This document shows, piece after piece, positions 21,501 to 30,189 of a stretch of DNA of 64,000 nucleotides. Position 1 is the first letter of the stretch, and each line of letters begins with the position of its first letter. Position numbers and translations under genes: made by a program. Source of the stretch: Pengzhenrongella sicca (GTDB lineage Bacteria > Actinomycetota > Actinomycetes > Actinomycetales > Cellulomonadaceae); NCBI RefSeq assembly GCF_017569225.1, contig NZ_CP071868.1:620001-684000 (forward strand), written 5' to 3'. The notes beneath the pieces are model-generated. The model did no database searches. It was not told where the DNA came from and worked only from the letters and a program-made list of their open reading frames with translations.

Positions 21501-23554
21501 GCCTCACGGTCGGCGTGATCGGGACGGTCACCGAGGAGACGCCCTCGCTGGTCTCGCCCGGCGGCATCTCCACCCTGGACTTCGGTGACCCCGTCGAGGC
21601 CGTCAACCGCGTCGCCGCCCAGCTCAGCGACGGCGACCCGGCCAACGGCGAGGCGGACGTGCTCGTCGCCGAGTATCACGAGGGCGCCTCCGCCGGCACG
21701 CCGGACGGGGCGACGCTCGAGCAGGAGATCGCCGCGGGCGGCGCGTTCGCCGAGATCGTCACCGAGACCGCGCCGGAGGTCGACGCGATCTTCACCGGCC
21801 ACACGCACAAGCAGTACGCGTGGTCGGCGCCCGTCCCGGGGGTCGAGGGTGCCACCCGGCCGATCCTGCAGACCGGCAACTACGGCGAGTTCATCGGCCA
21901 GATCGTGCTCTCGGTGGACGCCGAGACCGGCGAGGTGACCGCCCACACGGAGCAGAACGTGGCCCGCACGACGGTCGCCGACGCCGACCTGGTCGCCGCC
22001 TACCCGCGCGTCGCCGCGGTCAAGTCCACGGTCGACGCCGCGCTCGCGGCCGCCGCTGTGATCGGCAACCAGCCGGTCGGGGCGGTCACCGCCGACATCA
22101 CGACGGCGTTCGCCGGCACCCCGCCGGTGCGTGACGACCGGTCGTCCGAGTCGACCCTCGGGAACCTCGTGGCGAACTCGCTGCGGGAGTCCCTGGCCGA
22201 CGACGCCCGCGGCGGCGCCGAGATCGGCGTCGTCAACCCGGGCGGGCTGCGGAGCGACCTGCTCTACGCCCCCGACGGCGTCGTGACGTACGCCGAGGCC
22301 AACGCCGTGCTGCCGTTCGTGAACAACCTCTGGACCACGAGCCTGACCGGCGCGCAGTTCAAGGTGCTGCTCGAGCAGCAGTGGCAGCGCGACGCGTCGG
22401 GCAACGTCCCGACCCGGCCCTACCTGCAGCTCGGCCTGTCGGACAACGTCTCGTACACCTACGACGCCACGCTTGCCGAGGGCAGCCGGATCACCAGCAT
22501 CTCGGTGGACGGCGCGCCGATCGACCCGGCGGCCGCCTACCGGGTCGGGACGTTCAGCTTCCTGGCCCAGGGCGGGGACAACTTCCGGGTCTTCACCGAG
22601 GGCACCGACACCCGGGACTCCGGCCTGATCGACCGGGACGCGTGGATCGACTACCTCGGCGCGAACAACCCGGTCAGCCCGAGCTTCGCGCGGCACGCGG
22701 TCGCGGTCGCGGGTCTGCCGGCCGAGGCCGAGCAGGGTGCGCAGGTCGCGGTCGAGGTCTCGAAGCTCGACCTGACCTCGCTGGGCAGCCCGGCGAACAC
22801 GACGCTCACCGCGACGTGGGAGGGCAGCGCCGCCGCCCCGGTGGAGTTCGGTGTCACGGCCGGCGCGGCGTCGGTCGCGGTCGCGGTCCCGGCCGACATC
22901 TCGGGTGCGGCGACGCTCGTGCTGGTCGCGGCGCCGTCGGGCACGACCGTGCGGCTGCCGATCACGGTCACCGACTCGGTCGCGACGACGACGACGGCGC
23001 TCGCGCTCTCGACGACGTCGGCCACCTACGGATCGGCGGTCACCGCGACGGCGACCGTCACGGGGGCCACGACCGGGCAGGTGACGTTCAGCTGGGACGG
23101 GACGAGCCGGACTGTGGAGCTCGTCGGGGGCGTGGCGACCACCACGCTGCCGGCCACGCTCGCCGTCGGCAGCTACCAGGTGGTGGCGGCGTTCCTCGGG
23201 ACGGCCGACGCCGCGCCGAGCACGTCCGCCCCGGCGACCCTGACCGTCGCGGGCCGGGCCTCGACGACTGACGTGACCGTCGTGCCCGGCACGACGTTCC
23301 AGGGCCTGCCGACGCTCGTGCTCGCGTCGGTGCGGTCCGCCGGCCGGGCCGCGCAGGGCCAGGTGCAGGTGCAGGTCGACGGGAACGTCGTCGCGACCCG
23401 CTCGTTGGCGCTGGGGCTGACCGCCGTGGTGCTGCCGGGCAACCTGGCGGTGGGCACCCACCGGGTCACGGTGAGCTACCTCGGCAACGCGACCACCGCG
23501 CCGTCGTCGGACACGGCGACGCTGACGGTCAAGAAGTGGTGGTGGCAGCGCTGA
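18587..23554 (+). CDS. secreted ExeM/NucH-type nuclease fused to a 5'-nucleotidase
   Basis: A 1655-residue extracellular protein. A signal peptide (about 1-36) is followed by a lamin-tail domain (VINEVYGGGGNSG, DFIELANTG), an OB-like region (about 224-335) and an endonuclease/exonuclease/phosphatase domain (about 500-842) with MEIENSA, GDFNSYTQED and SSDHDPVVV. Next comes a UshA-like metallophosphatase (about 845-1125; NINDFHG, GDNIGAS, GNHEFDQG, GHTHKQY) with its 5'-nucleotidase C-terminal domain (about 1160-1340), and then two Ig-like domains. The enzyme could degrade DNA outside the cell and strip phosphate from the released nucleotides. The ATG at 18587 follows GAGGGATC. The C-terminus is KKWWWQR, with no LPXTG motif. 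Confidence 0.92.
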   Translation: MQAVTERRVRGAGAVTAAALTALAVSLAGVAPAGAAVSPTSQVVINEVYGGGGNSGATFRSDFIELANTGTTAVDVSGWSVQYGSAAGTSWATTPLTGSIPAGATYLVQQATGAGGTVDLPAPDATGTLAMSGTAGKVALSSSASALTCATTACATAADVVDLVGYGATATAFAGTGPAPAPSNTNSISRTAFANTANNAADFLAGAPTPQPSGATGEEPGDPVAATILEIQGPGATSPLAGQAVITTGVVTAAYPTGGYFGFAIQTPGSGGDTDLAARTSSDGLFVYQASGGAPTVAIGDHVQVTGTVSEFAGLTELTVADATGYEVLPDAAAPVAPVTVAWPATDADREKLESMLFAPTGAYTVTDTYSTNQYGEVGLAFGDTPLVQPTEVGAPGSAEAAATAESNAARGVVLDDGASTNFLSAANTGQTPPYVSLTNPVRVGAAAQFSRPVVVDYRNDTWKLNPTAQVTSATADADRVTFKNTRTDAPDATALAGADLTVASFNVLNYFTTLGADVAGCTPYADRAGTGITVRECPGNGPRGAWDGASLQRQQDKIVTAINATEADVVGLMEIENSAAVDGVASTDEALAALTDALNAAAGAGTWAFVPSSADLPDPAEQDVITNALIYRPAAVERVGASRALGDQSGDGQAFVNAREPIGQAFAPVGGGEAFFVAVNHFKSKGSAGPLPGDADAGDGQGASNASRVAQATAVRDWVPTVLDDYADPIEDVALLGDFNSYTQEDPLQVLYAAGYTDAGSAFAAGQYSYSFSGQSGSLDHVLLNEGFRARATGADIWEINSPESVALEYSRYNAHGTLFYDTSAYRSSDHDPVVVGFAATETVAVNLLNINDFHGRIDANTVKFAGTVEQLRAAGGEDSTLFLSAGDNIGASLFASSSQQDQPTIDVLNELELAASAVGNHEFDQGYADLTDRVIAGGTNATWDYLGANVYTAGTTTPALDEYALFEVSGLTVGVIGTVTEETPSLVSPGGISTLDFGDPVEAVNRVAAQLSDGDPANGEADVLVAEYHEGASAGTPDGATLEQEIAAGGAFAEIVTETAPEVDAIFTGHTHKQYAWSAPVPGVEGATRPILQTGNYGEFIGQIVLSVDAETGEVTAHTEQNVARTTVADADLVAAYPRVAAVKSTVDAALAAAAVIGNQPVGAVTADITTAFAGTPPVRDDRSSESTLGNLVANSLRESLADDARGGAEIGVVNPGGLRSDLLYAPDGVVTYAEANAVLPFVNNLWTTSLTGAQFKVLLEQQWQRDASGNVPTRPYLQLGLSDNVSYTYDATLAEGSRITSISVDGAPIDPAAAYRVGTFSFLAQGGDNFRVFTEGTDTRDSGLIDRDAWIDYLGANNPVSPSFARHAVAVAGLPAEAEQGAQVAVEVSKLDLTSLGSPANTTLTATWEGSAAAPVEFGVTAGAASVAVAVPADISGAATLVLVAAPSGTTVRLPITVTDSVATTTTALALSTTSATYGSAVTATATVTGATTGQVTFSWDGTSRTVELVGGVATTTLPATLAVGSYQVVAAFLGTADAAPSTSAPATLTVAGRASTTDVTVVPGTTFQGLPTLVLASVRSAGRAAQGQVQVQVDGNVVATRSLALGLTAVVLPGNLAVGTHRVTVSYLGNATTAPSSDTATLTVKKWWWQR

Positions 23555-23557
23555 CGT

Positions 23558-23578
23558 CGCGGCGGCTGAGCCGCCGCG
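23558..23578 (+). terminator. hairpin after the secreted nuclease
   Basis: CGCGGCGGCT and AGCCGCCGCG flank a single G three bases after the stop codon. The realistic loop is CTGAG with an 8-bp stem. Confidence 0.65.
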
Positions 23579-23609
23579 CGTGAGGTGATCCGCAGCGCCC
23601 CGTAGACCG

Positions 23610-23694
23610 CAGCGCCCGCAGTCCGTGGTGGCCCCCCGAGGGCCCCCGGCTGCGGGCGCTGTGGCGTGTGGCGGGCCTGTGGCGTGTGGCGGGC
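23610..23694. repeat. 12-bp inverted repeat followed by an 18-bp tandem duplication
   Basis: CAGCGCCCGCAG (23610-23621) pairs with CTGCGGGCGCTG (23650-23661). An 18-bp unit starting CTGTGGCGTGTGG is then present twice (23659-23676, 23677-23694), directly upstream of the xthA ribosome binding site. Confidence 0.8.
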
Positions 23695-23723
23695 CTGTGG
23701 GTGGGGTGGGGGAGGATGTGCCG

Positions 23724-24515
23724 GTGCTGACCATCGCGACCGCCAACGTCAACGGGATTCGGGCTGCCTTCAAGCGGGGGATGGGCGGGTGGCTCGACGA
23801 CCGCAAGCCCGACGTGCTGCTGCTGCAGGAGGTCCGGGCGCCCGACGCGCTGCTCGCCGACTTCTTCCCGGCGGGCTGGCACCTCGCGCACTCCGAAGCC
23901 GAGGCCAAGGGCCGCGCCGGCGTCGGGATCGCGTCGCGGCTGCCCATGAGCGCGATCCGGATCGGGCTCGGCCAGGGCGTGCCCACCAACACGGGCCGCT
24001 GGGTCGAGGCCGACCTCGAGCTGCCCGAGGGCGGCGCGCTCACCGTCGTGTCGGCCTACCTGCACTCGGGCACCGTCGGCACGCCCTCGATGGACGAGAA
24101 GTACGCGTTCCTCGACCTGGTCTCGGCGCGCCTGGCGGAGCTGACCGCGGGCGGCGGGCGCGTCGTCGTCGGCGGCGACCTCAACATCGCGCACGCCGCG
24201 GTGGACATCAAGAACTGGAAGGGCAACCTCAAGGCCGCGGGCTTCCTGCCGGCCGAGCGCGCCTACCTCGACCGCTGGTTCGGCGCGGGCTGGCGCGACC
24301 TGGGCCGCGAGCTCGGCGGCGACGGCCCCGGCCCGTACACGTGGTGGTCGTGGCGCGGCAAGGCGTTCGACAACGACTCCGGCTGGCGCATCGACTACCA
24401 GCTCGCGACGGCCGCGCTCGCGGACGCCGCGCGCACCGCGACCGTCGACCGCGCGCCGGCCTACGACCAGCGCTGGAGCGACCACGCACCGCTGGTGGTC
24501 GAGTACGACCTGTAG
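23724..24515 (+). CDS. xthA: exodeoxyribonuclease III
   Basis: A 263-residue AP endonuclease/3'-5' exonuclease of the EEP superfamily, acting in base-excision repair. Motifs are IATANVNGIRAA at the start, LLLQEVRA (catalytic Glu), GGDLNIAHAAVD (Asp and Asn) and RWSDHAPLVVEYDL (Asp-His) at the end, with YTWWSWR and GWRIDY as in bacterial XthA. The GTG at 23724 is chosen: it lies about eight bases after GGGGGAGG, whereas the GTG at 23718 is too close to it. The length is normal. It is convergent with the ABC transporter operon, with a GAGGTAGTCC repeat structure in between. Confidence 0.93.
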   Translation: MLTIATANVNGIRAAFKRGMGGWLDDRKPDVLLLQEVRAPDALLADFFPAGWHLAHSEAEAKGRAGVGIASRLPMSAIRIGLGQGVPTNTGRWVEADLELPEGGALTVVSAYLHSGTVGTPSMDEKYAFLDLVSARLAELTAGGGRVVVGGDLNIAHAAVDIKNWKGNLKAAGFLPAERAYLDRWFGAGWRDLGRELGGDGPGPYTWWSWRGKAFDNDSGWRIDYQLATAALADAARTATVDRAPAYDQRWSDHAPLVVEYDL

Positions 24516-24563
24516 CTCGGGCACCTAGTAGGTCGGACACCTCGCTCCCCGAGGATCCGCCGC

Positions 24564-24629
24564 GAGGTAGTCCATCCGCCGCGAGGTAGTCCTTCCTGAA
24601 GGACTACCTCACCGCAGCTGGACTACCTC
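24564..24629. repeat. nested inverted repeat of GAGGTAGTCC units (locus A)
   Basis: Two forward units (24564-24573, 24583-24592) are followed by two inverted ones (24601-24610, 24620-24629). The inner pair extends to a 13-bp perfect stem with a CT loop; the outer pair can stack outside it. It lies between the convergent xthA and ABC permease genes. Confidence 0.9.
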
Positions 24630-24656
24630 ACGCCCCGGCGCGTCGGTCGGGCCGGG

Positions 24657-25856
24657 CTAGTAGCGGATCGCGTCGATGACCTTGACGCGGACCGCGACCG
24701 TCGCCGGGATCAGGCCGGCCAGCGCACCGACGGCGGTCGCGCACGCCATCCCGATCAGCGCCGCCGACGTCGGGAACGGCGGGATGTCGTCGAGCGCGAC
24801 GCCGAACACCTGCTCGATCGGGATGTTCTTGATGATGACGATCGCCGCCATGACCCCGACCACGCCGGCGACGGCGGTCGCGACCACCGACTCCATGAGC
24901 ACGCCGAAGAAGATCCGGCCCGACGTCGCGCCGAAGCTGCGGCGGATCCCGATCTCGCGGATGCGGTACCGCACGGTCACGAGCGCGATGTTGACCAGCC
25001 CTAGGCCGCCGAGCAGGAGCGCGACGCCGCCGATGCCGGTGATGACCCAGCGGACGCCGCCCTCGAGGGCAGCGAAGCCGCCGCCCTGCGGGTACACGTC
25101 CGTCTGCGTGCCGGGCAGCGCCGCGCCGAGGTCGCGCACGATCGACGCCGAGAGCTCGTCGGCGAGCGCGGGCGGCACCCACAGGCTCAGGCTCGGCACC
25201 ACGGGGCCGTACATCGGGTCCGGCGTGGCCCAGCGCGCGAAGTGGTCGTACAGCAGGAAGGTGGTCGGCGGCTCGTCGTCGTACCGGTCGGCCACGACGC
25301 CGATGATCGTGCTGCGCACGGGCGTCTGCCCGCCGAGCATGATCGTCGGGTGCGAGCTCAGGTCGCTGACGCCGAGCTGCGCGAGGAACGCCTCGTTCAC
25401 CACGAGCGCGGGGGCGAGGCGGTCGGCGTCGGCCGCGACGAAGAAGGCGCCGTGCACCGGCTGGATCCGGCGCATCAGCCCGTAGTCGGGGTCGACGACC
25501 TGCGCCTGGACGCTGACCGCGCCCGTCGGGAAGCGGAACGTCAGCTGCGTGTACAGCTCGCGGGTGGCGTACTCGATGCCGTACCGCTCGACCACCCGCG
25601 CGAACTCCGTCTCGTACTGCGCCGACGTCGGCGCCGTCGACCCCATCGGGTACGCCGAGACGCTGAGCGTGGTGTCGCGGCCGCCGTCGCGCTCGGCCTG
25701 CTCGGTGAGCACCTGGCTCATCATCTGCGCCGCGGCGGTGATGCCGGTGATCGCGCAGACCGCCACGGCGACCCCGATGAGCGCGAGCAGCACGCGCAGC
25801 TTGTGGATCCGCAGCTCGTCCCAGGCCTCGACGACGGCGCCGACGAGGCCGGTCAC
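24657..25856 (-). CDS. MacB/FtsX-type ABC transporter permease
   Basis: A 399-residue membrane subunit of a MacAB-like exporter. The first membrane helix (about residues 20-45, VLLALIGVAVAVCAITGITA) is followed by a large extracytoplasmic MacB core domain (about 50-270). Three C-terminal helices follow, with the FtsX motif VRYRIREIGIRRSFGATSG. The GTG at 25856 overlaps the ATPase stop as GTGA, showing translational coupling. It ends 28 bp from a nested repeat shared with xthA. The substrate is unknown; family members export peptides, macrolides or envelope lipids. Confidence 0.9.
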   Translation of the reverse strand: MTGLVGAVVEAWDELRIHKLRVLLALIGVAVAVCAITGITAAAQMMSQVLTEQAERDGGRDTTLSVSAYPMGSTAPTSAQYETEFARVVERYGIEYATRELYTQLTFRFPTGAVSVQAQVVDPDYGLMRRIQPVHGAFFVAADADRLAPALVVNEAFLAQLGVSDLSSHPTIMLGGQTPVRSTIIGVVADRYDDEPPTTFLLYDHFARWATPDPMYGPVVPSLSLWVPPALADELSASIVRDLGAALPGTQTDVYPQGGGFAALEGGVRWVITGIGGVALLLGGLGLVNIALVTVRYRIREIGIRRSFGATSGRIFFGVLMESVVATAVAGVVGVMAAIVIIKNIPIEQVFGVALDDIPPFPTSAALIGMACATAVGALAGLIPATVAVRVKVIDAIRY

Positions 25857-26623
25857 GCTCGCGCCTCGCCGGCCGAAGGGGGCACCGCGGACGAGACCGG
25901 CAGGTCGCCGATCCACTCGGTGACCTGCCCCGGCGCGTTCAGCACGATGGGCACGAGCACGCCGCCCGCCAGGCGGTAGTGCCGCTGCGCACGCGCGGCG
26001 ACGGCGAGGTCGTGGGTGATCGCGATGAGGGCGGCGCCGGTGTCCGACGCGATCTCGTCGAGCAGCGTCATGACCTCGCCGCCGGTCTCGACGTCGAGCG
26101 CCCCCGTCGGCTCGTCGGCGAGGATCACGCGCGGGCGGCGCACGAGCGCGCGCGCGATCGCGACCCGCTGCTGCTCGCCGCCGGAGAGCTTCTCGGGCAT
26201 CGTCTCCAGGCGGTCGCCGAGGCCGACGCGCTCGAGCATCTGCGCCGCCAGGGTGAACCGCCGCCAGAACGCGCGCCCGCGCGCGTACATCAGCGGGGCG
26301 GCGACGTTCTCGAGCGCGGTGCGCCCGGCGAGGAGGTTGAACTGCTGGAACACGAACCCGAAGTCGTCGCCCCGGCGGCGGGCGCGGTTGCGGTTCGACA
26401 GCCGCCCGATCGGGGTGCCGTCAAGCACGTACTCGCCCGACGTCGGCGCGTCGAGCAGGCCGAGGATGTTCAGCAGCGTCGACTTGCCCGTCCCCGAGCG
26501 GCCGACGACGGCGACGTGCTCGCCCGCGTCGACCGACAGGGTCACCCCCTGCAGGATCGCGAGGATGCGGTCGTCCGGCAGTCGGACCGAGCGCGTCACG
26601 TCGGTCAGCTCGAGCAGCGCCAT
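25853..26623 (-). CDS. ABC transporter ATP-binding protein
   Basis: A 256-residue ATPase of the MacB/LolD class that drives the neighbouring permease. Walker A is GRSGTGKST, the Q-loop lies in FVFQQFNLL, the signature is LSGGEQQRVAIARAL, Walker B is VILADEPTGALD and the switch His is in IAITHD. The C-terminal 40 residues (LAGGVLVPIVLNAPGQ onward) exceed the usual MacB-type length and may contact the partner subunits. The ATG at 26623 overlaps the adaptor's TGA by one base, and the stop overlaps the permease start, so three genes form one tightly coupled unit. Confidence 0.93.
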   Translation of the reverse strand: MALLELTDVTRSVRLPDDRILAILQGVTLSVDAGEHVAVVGRSGTGKSTLLNILGLLDAPTSGEYVLDGTPIGRLSNRNRARRRGDDFGFVFQQFNLLAGRTALENVAAPLMYARGRAFWRRFTLAAQMLERVGLGDRLETMPEKLSGGEQQRVAIARALVRRPRVILADEPTGALDVETGGEVMTLLDEIASDTGAALIAITHDLAVAARAQRHYRLAGGVLVPIVLNAPGQVTEWIGDLPVSSAVPPSAGEARA

Positions 26624-27675
26624 CAGCCGCCGGCCCCGGACAGCATCGCGGTCCCACCGGCCGCGCCGGACCCGTCGACGCCCGCGACGTCGCCGATCGG
26701 GATGAACTCGAGGATCTGGTCGCCCGCGACGAGCCCGGACGTGATCTGGACGACCTGGCCGTCGGTCAGGCCCAGGCCGACCGCGCGCTGCTCCTGCGTG
26801 CCGTCCGGCAGCACGACCCACACGTTGCCGGTCTGGACCGAGCCCTGGACGGCGGACACCGGCACGACGACCGCGCCCTCGGCGGAGCCGTTCGTGATGG
26901 ACAGGTCGGCGCCGAGGCCCGCGAACGCCGTGATGCCCGTCGGGACGGCGCACGAGACCGAGCCCGAGGCCGCCTGCAGCGGCTGGCCCGTCGCGGGGTC
27001 GATCCCCGTCTCGCCCGCCCCGTCGCCGTCGCCCGCGGGGGCGGCGCCGATCCGCAGCCCGGTGCAGGTGAACGGCGCCGGGCCGCCCTTGAGCGTCACC
27101 TGCGCCTCGGTCGGGGCGGTGAGCAGGCGGTACTGCTGGTCGGGGGTCAGCGTGCCGGAGACCGACAGGGTCCCGGGCGAGATCGCGCCGATCGAGTCGC
27201 CGACGGCGACTACCTGGTCCTTGAGCGCGGTGAGGGTGGCGGCGCCGGCCGTCGGCGCCGTGACCTTCTCCCGCTTGATCGTGGGCTTGTTCTCGCGGAC
27301 CGTCTGCTCCCCGGTCTCGGGGTTCGTCGTCACGGTGGGCTCGACCGGGGTCTCGAGCGTGATCTCCAGGAGCGCGGCGCCGGCGTCGACGTGCGCGCCG
27401 GCCGCGACGATGACCTTCGTGACCGTGCCGGCCATGGTCGCGCGCACCGTCACGGCCGGGTCGGCGACGACGGAGCCCGTGACGGTGACCGTGTTGGTGA
27501 TCGAGCCGGTGGACGCGGCGACCTGCGGTTCCACGATCTCCGCCGACGGCGACAGCGGGCTCTCCCCGCCCGTGATGGTCTGGCCGGCGAACGCGATCTT
27601 CACCAGCGCGGCCGCGATCACGGCCCACAGGATCAGCCGGAGCACGGGGAAGATGATCCTGCGGGTGACGCCCAC
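26623..27675 (-). CDS. membrane-fusion (HlyD/MacA-like) adaptor protein
   Basis: A 350-residue periplasmic-adaptor-type subunit of the ABC exporter. One N-terminal membrane anchor (IIFPVLRLILWAVIAAALVKIAFAG) precedes a barrel-lipoyl core: VTVTGSVVADPAVTVRATMAG starts the first lipoyl half, and the region around ALKDQVVAVGDSIG closes it. A charged insertion (TTNPETGEQTVRENKP) sits between the lipoyl halves where Gram-negative MacA has a helical hairpin. It starts at GTG 27675 after GAGGAG. In a Gram-positive cell it probably gates or assists the MacB-like permease rather than bridging two membranes. It is divergent from phzF. Confidence 0.85.
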   Translation of the reverse strand: MGVTRRIIFPVLRLILWAVIAAALVKIAFAGQTITGGESPLSPSAEIVEPQVAASTGSITNTVTVTGSVVADPAVTVRATMAGTVTKVIVAAGAHVDAGAALLEITLETPVEPTVTTNPETGEQTVRENKPTIKREKVTAPTAGAATLTALKDQVVAVGDSIGAISPGTLSVSGTLTPDQQYRLLTAPTEAQVTLKGGPAPFTCTGLRIGAAPAGDGDGAGETGIDPATGQPLQAASGSVSCAVPTGITAFAGLGADLSITNGSAEGAVVVPVSAVQGSVQTGNVWVVLPDGTQEQRAVGLGLTDGQVVQITSGLVAGDQILEFIPIGDVAGVDGSGAAGGTAMLSGAGG

Positions 27676-27840
27676 GTCGTGGCTCCTCGGGTCGCGGCGG
27701 CGCGCGGGCCCGGCTGAGCGCGCACTGTGTGAACTCAAGGTACGGGCGCCGGGATGCTCCGCGTAGCGCTTTCGACCCCGCAACGCCATCATCGGGGGGC
27801 AGGCGCTCGCCGGCAGCCGAGGTAGTTCCGGGAGGCACAG

Positions 27841-28722
27841 ATGGACGACGCCGCGGTGCTGCGCTACGCCGCCTTCACCGACCACGGCCACGGCGGCAAC
27901 CCCGCCGGCGTCGTGCTCGACGCCGCGGGCCTCGACGACGCCGCGCGGCTGGCCGTCGCCGCGCGGGTCGGGTACTCCGAGACGGCGTTCGTCGAGCCCG
28001 ACGGCGCCGTCGGCACCTACCGGCTGCGGTACTTCAGCTCGCTCGCGGAGGTCGCGTTCTGCGGGCACGCGACGATCGCCACAGCCGTCGCGATCGCGCA
28101 GCGCGACGGCGTCGGCCCGCTCACGTTCGAGACGCTGGCGGGTCCCGTGCCGGTGCGGACCGAGGTCGGCGCCCGGGGCGAGGTGTCCGCGACCCTGACG
28201 AGCGTGCCCACCCGGACCCGCGCCGTCGGCCCCGACGAGCTCAGCGCGGCGCTCGCGGCGCTGCGCTGGCGCCCCGAGCAGCTCGACCCGCGGTACCCGG
28301 CCCACGTCGCGAACGCGGGCAACGACCACCTCGTGCTCGCGGTCCGGGACCGGTCCGTGCTGGCCGGCCTCGACTACGACTACCTGGCGCTCGACATGCT
28401 GATGGCCGCGCGCGGGTGGACGACGGCGCACCTGGTCTGGGCCGAGAGCCCGACGGCGTTCCACGCGCGCGACCCGTTCCCGCCCGGCGGCGTCGTCGAG
28501 GACCCGGCGACCGGCGCGGCGGCCGCGGCGTTCGGGGGCTACCTGCGCGACCTGGGGCTGGTCGAGCTGCCCGCCCGGATCACGATCTGGCAGGGCGCCG
28601 ACATGGGCCGCCCGAGCCGCCTGGACGTCGACGTCGCGGCGGGCGACCCCCGCGTCCGGGTTACGGGCACGGCGTCGGCGCTGGCCGCGCCGGACGGATC
28701 GCTGCTGCGGCCGCCGAGGTAG
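27841..28722 (+). CDS. PhzF family isomerase/epimerase-like protein
   Basis: A 293-residue protein of the PhzF/diaminopimelate-epimerase fold, with two similar alpha/beta halves. Motifs are GGNPAGVVLDAAGL at the N-terminus, YSETAFVEP (with the usual catalytic Glu of PhzF), FCGHATIATA and DPATGAAAAAFGGYL. No phenazine genes are nearby, so the substrate is unknown. The ATG at 27841 follows CCGGGAGGCACAG. The TAG stop (28720-28722) lies inside the first unit of the repeat cluster that follows. The gene is divergent from the ABC operon and convergent with galK. Confidence 0.88.
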   Translation: MDDAAVLRYAAFTDHGHGGNPAGVVLDAAGLDDAARLAVAARVGYSETAFVEPDGAVGTYRLRYFSSLAEVAFCGHATIATAVAIAQRDGVGPLTFETLAGPVPVRTEVGARGEVSATLTSVPTRTRAVGPDELSAALAALRWRPEQLDPRYPAHVANAGNDHLVLAVRDRSVLAGLDYDYLALDMLMAARGWTTAHLVWAESPTAFHARDPFPPGGVVEDPATGAAAAAFGGYLRDLGLVELPARITIWQGADMGRPSRLDVDVAAGDPRVRVTGTASALAAPDGSLLRPPR

Positions 28723-28800
28723 TCCATTCGCGCCGAGGTAGTGCCTCAGCAGGCACTACCTCACCGCAGATGGACTACCTCACCGCGATTGGACTACTTC
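28716..28800. repeat. nested inverted repeat of GAGGTAGTCC units (locus B)
   Basis: Forward units are at 28716-28725 and 28735-28745; inverted units are at 28752-28762, 28772-28781 and, degenerate, 28791-28800. The inner pair reads GAGGTAGTGCCT with AGGCACTACCTC, a paired change from locus A that keeps the stem intact. It lies between convergent phzF and galK. Confidence 0.9.
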
Positions 28801-28818
28801 GCCGCGAGAACCCGCCGG

Positions 28819-30185
<1,367 letters not shown>

Positions 30186-30189
<4 letters not shown>

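Noticed and set aside
24564-24629. GAGGTAGTCC clusters considered as CRISPR arrays
   Set aside because: The units are short, occur in inverted orientation, have no uniform unique spacers and no cas genes are nearby.
27819-27829. GAGGTAGTTCC upstream of phzF considered as another member of the nested repeat family
   Set aside because: It is a single unit with no inverted partner within 100 bp, and the following GGGAGG is the ribosome binding site.
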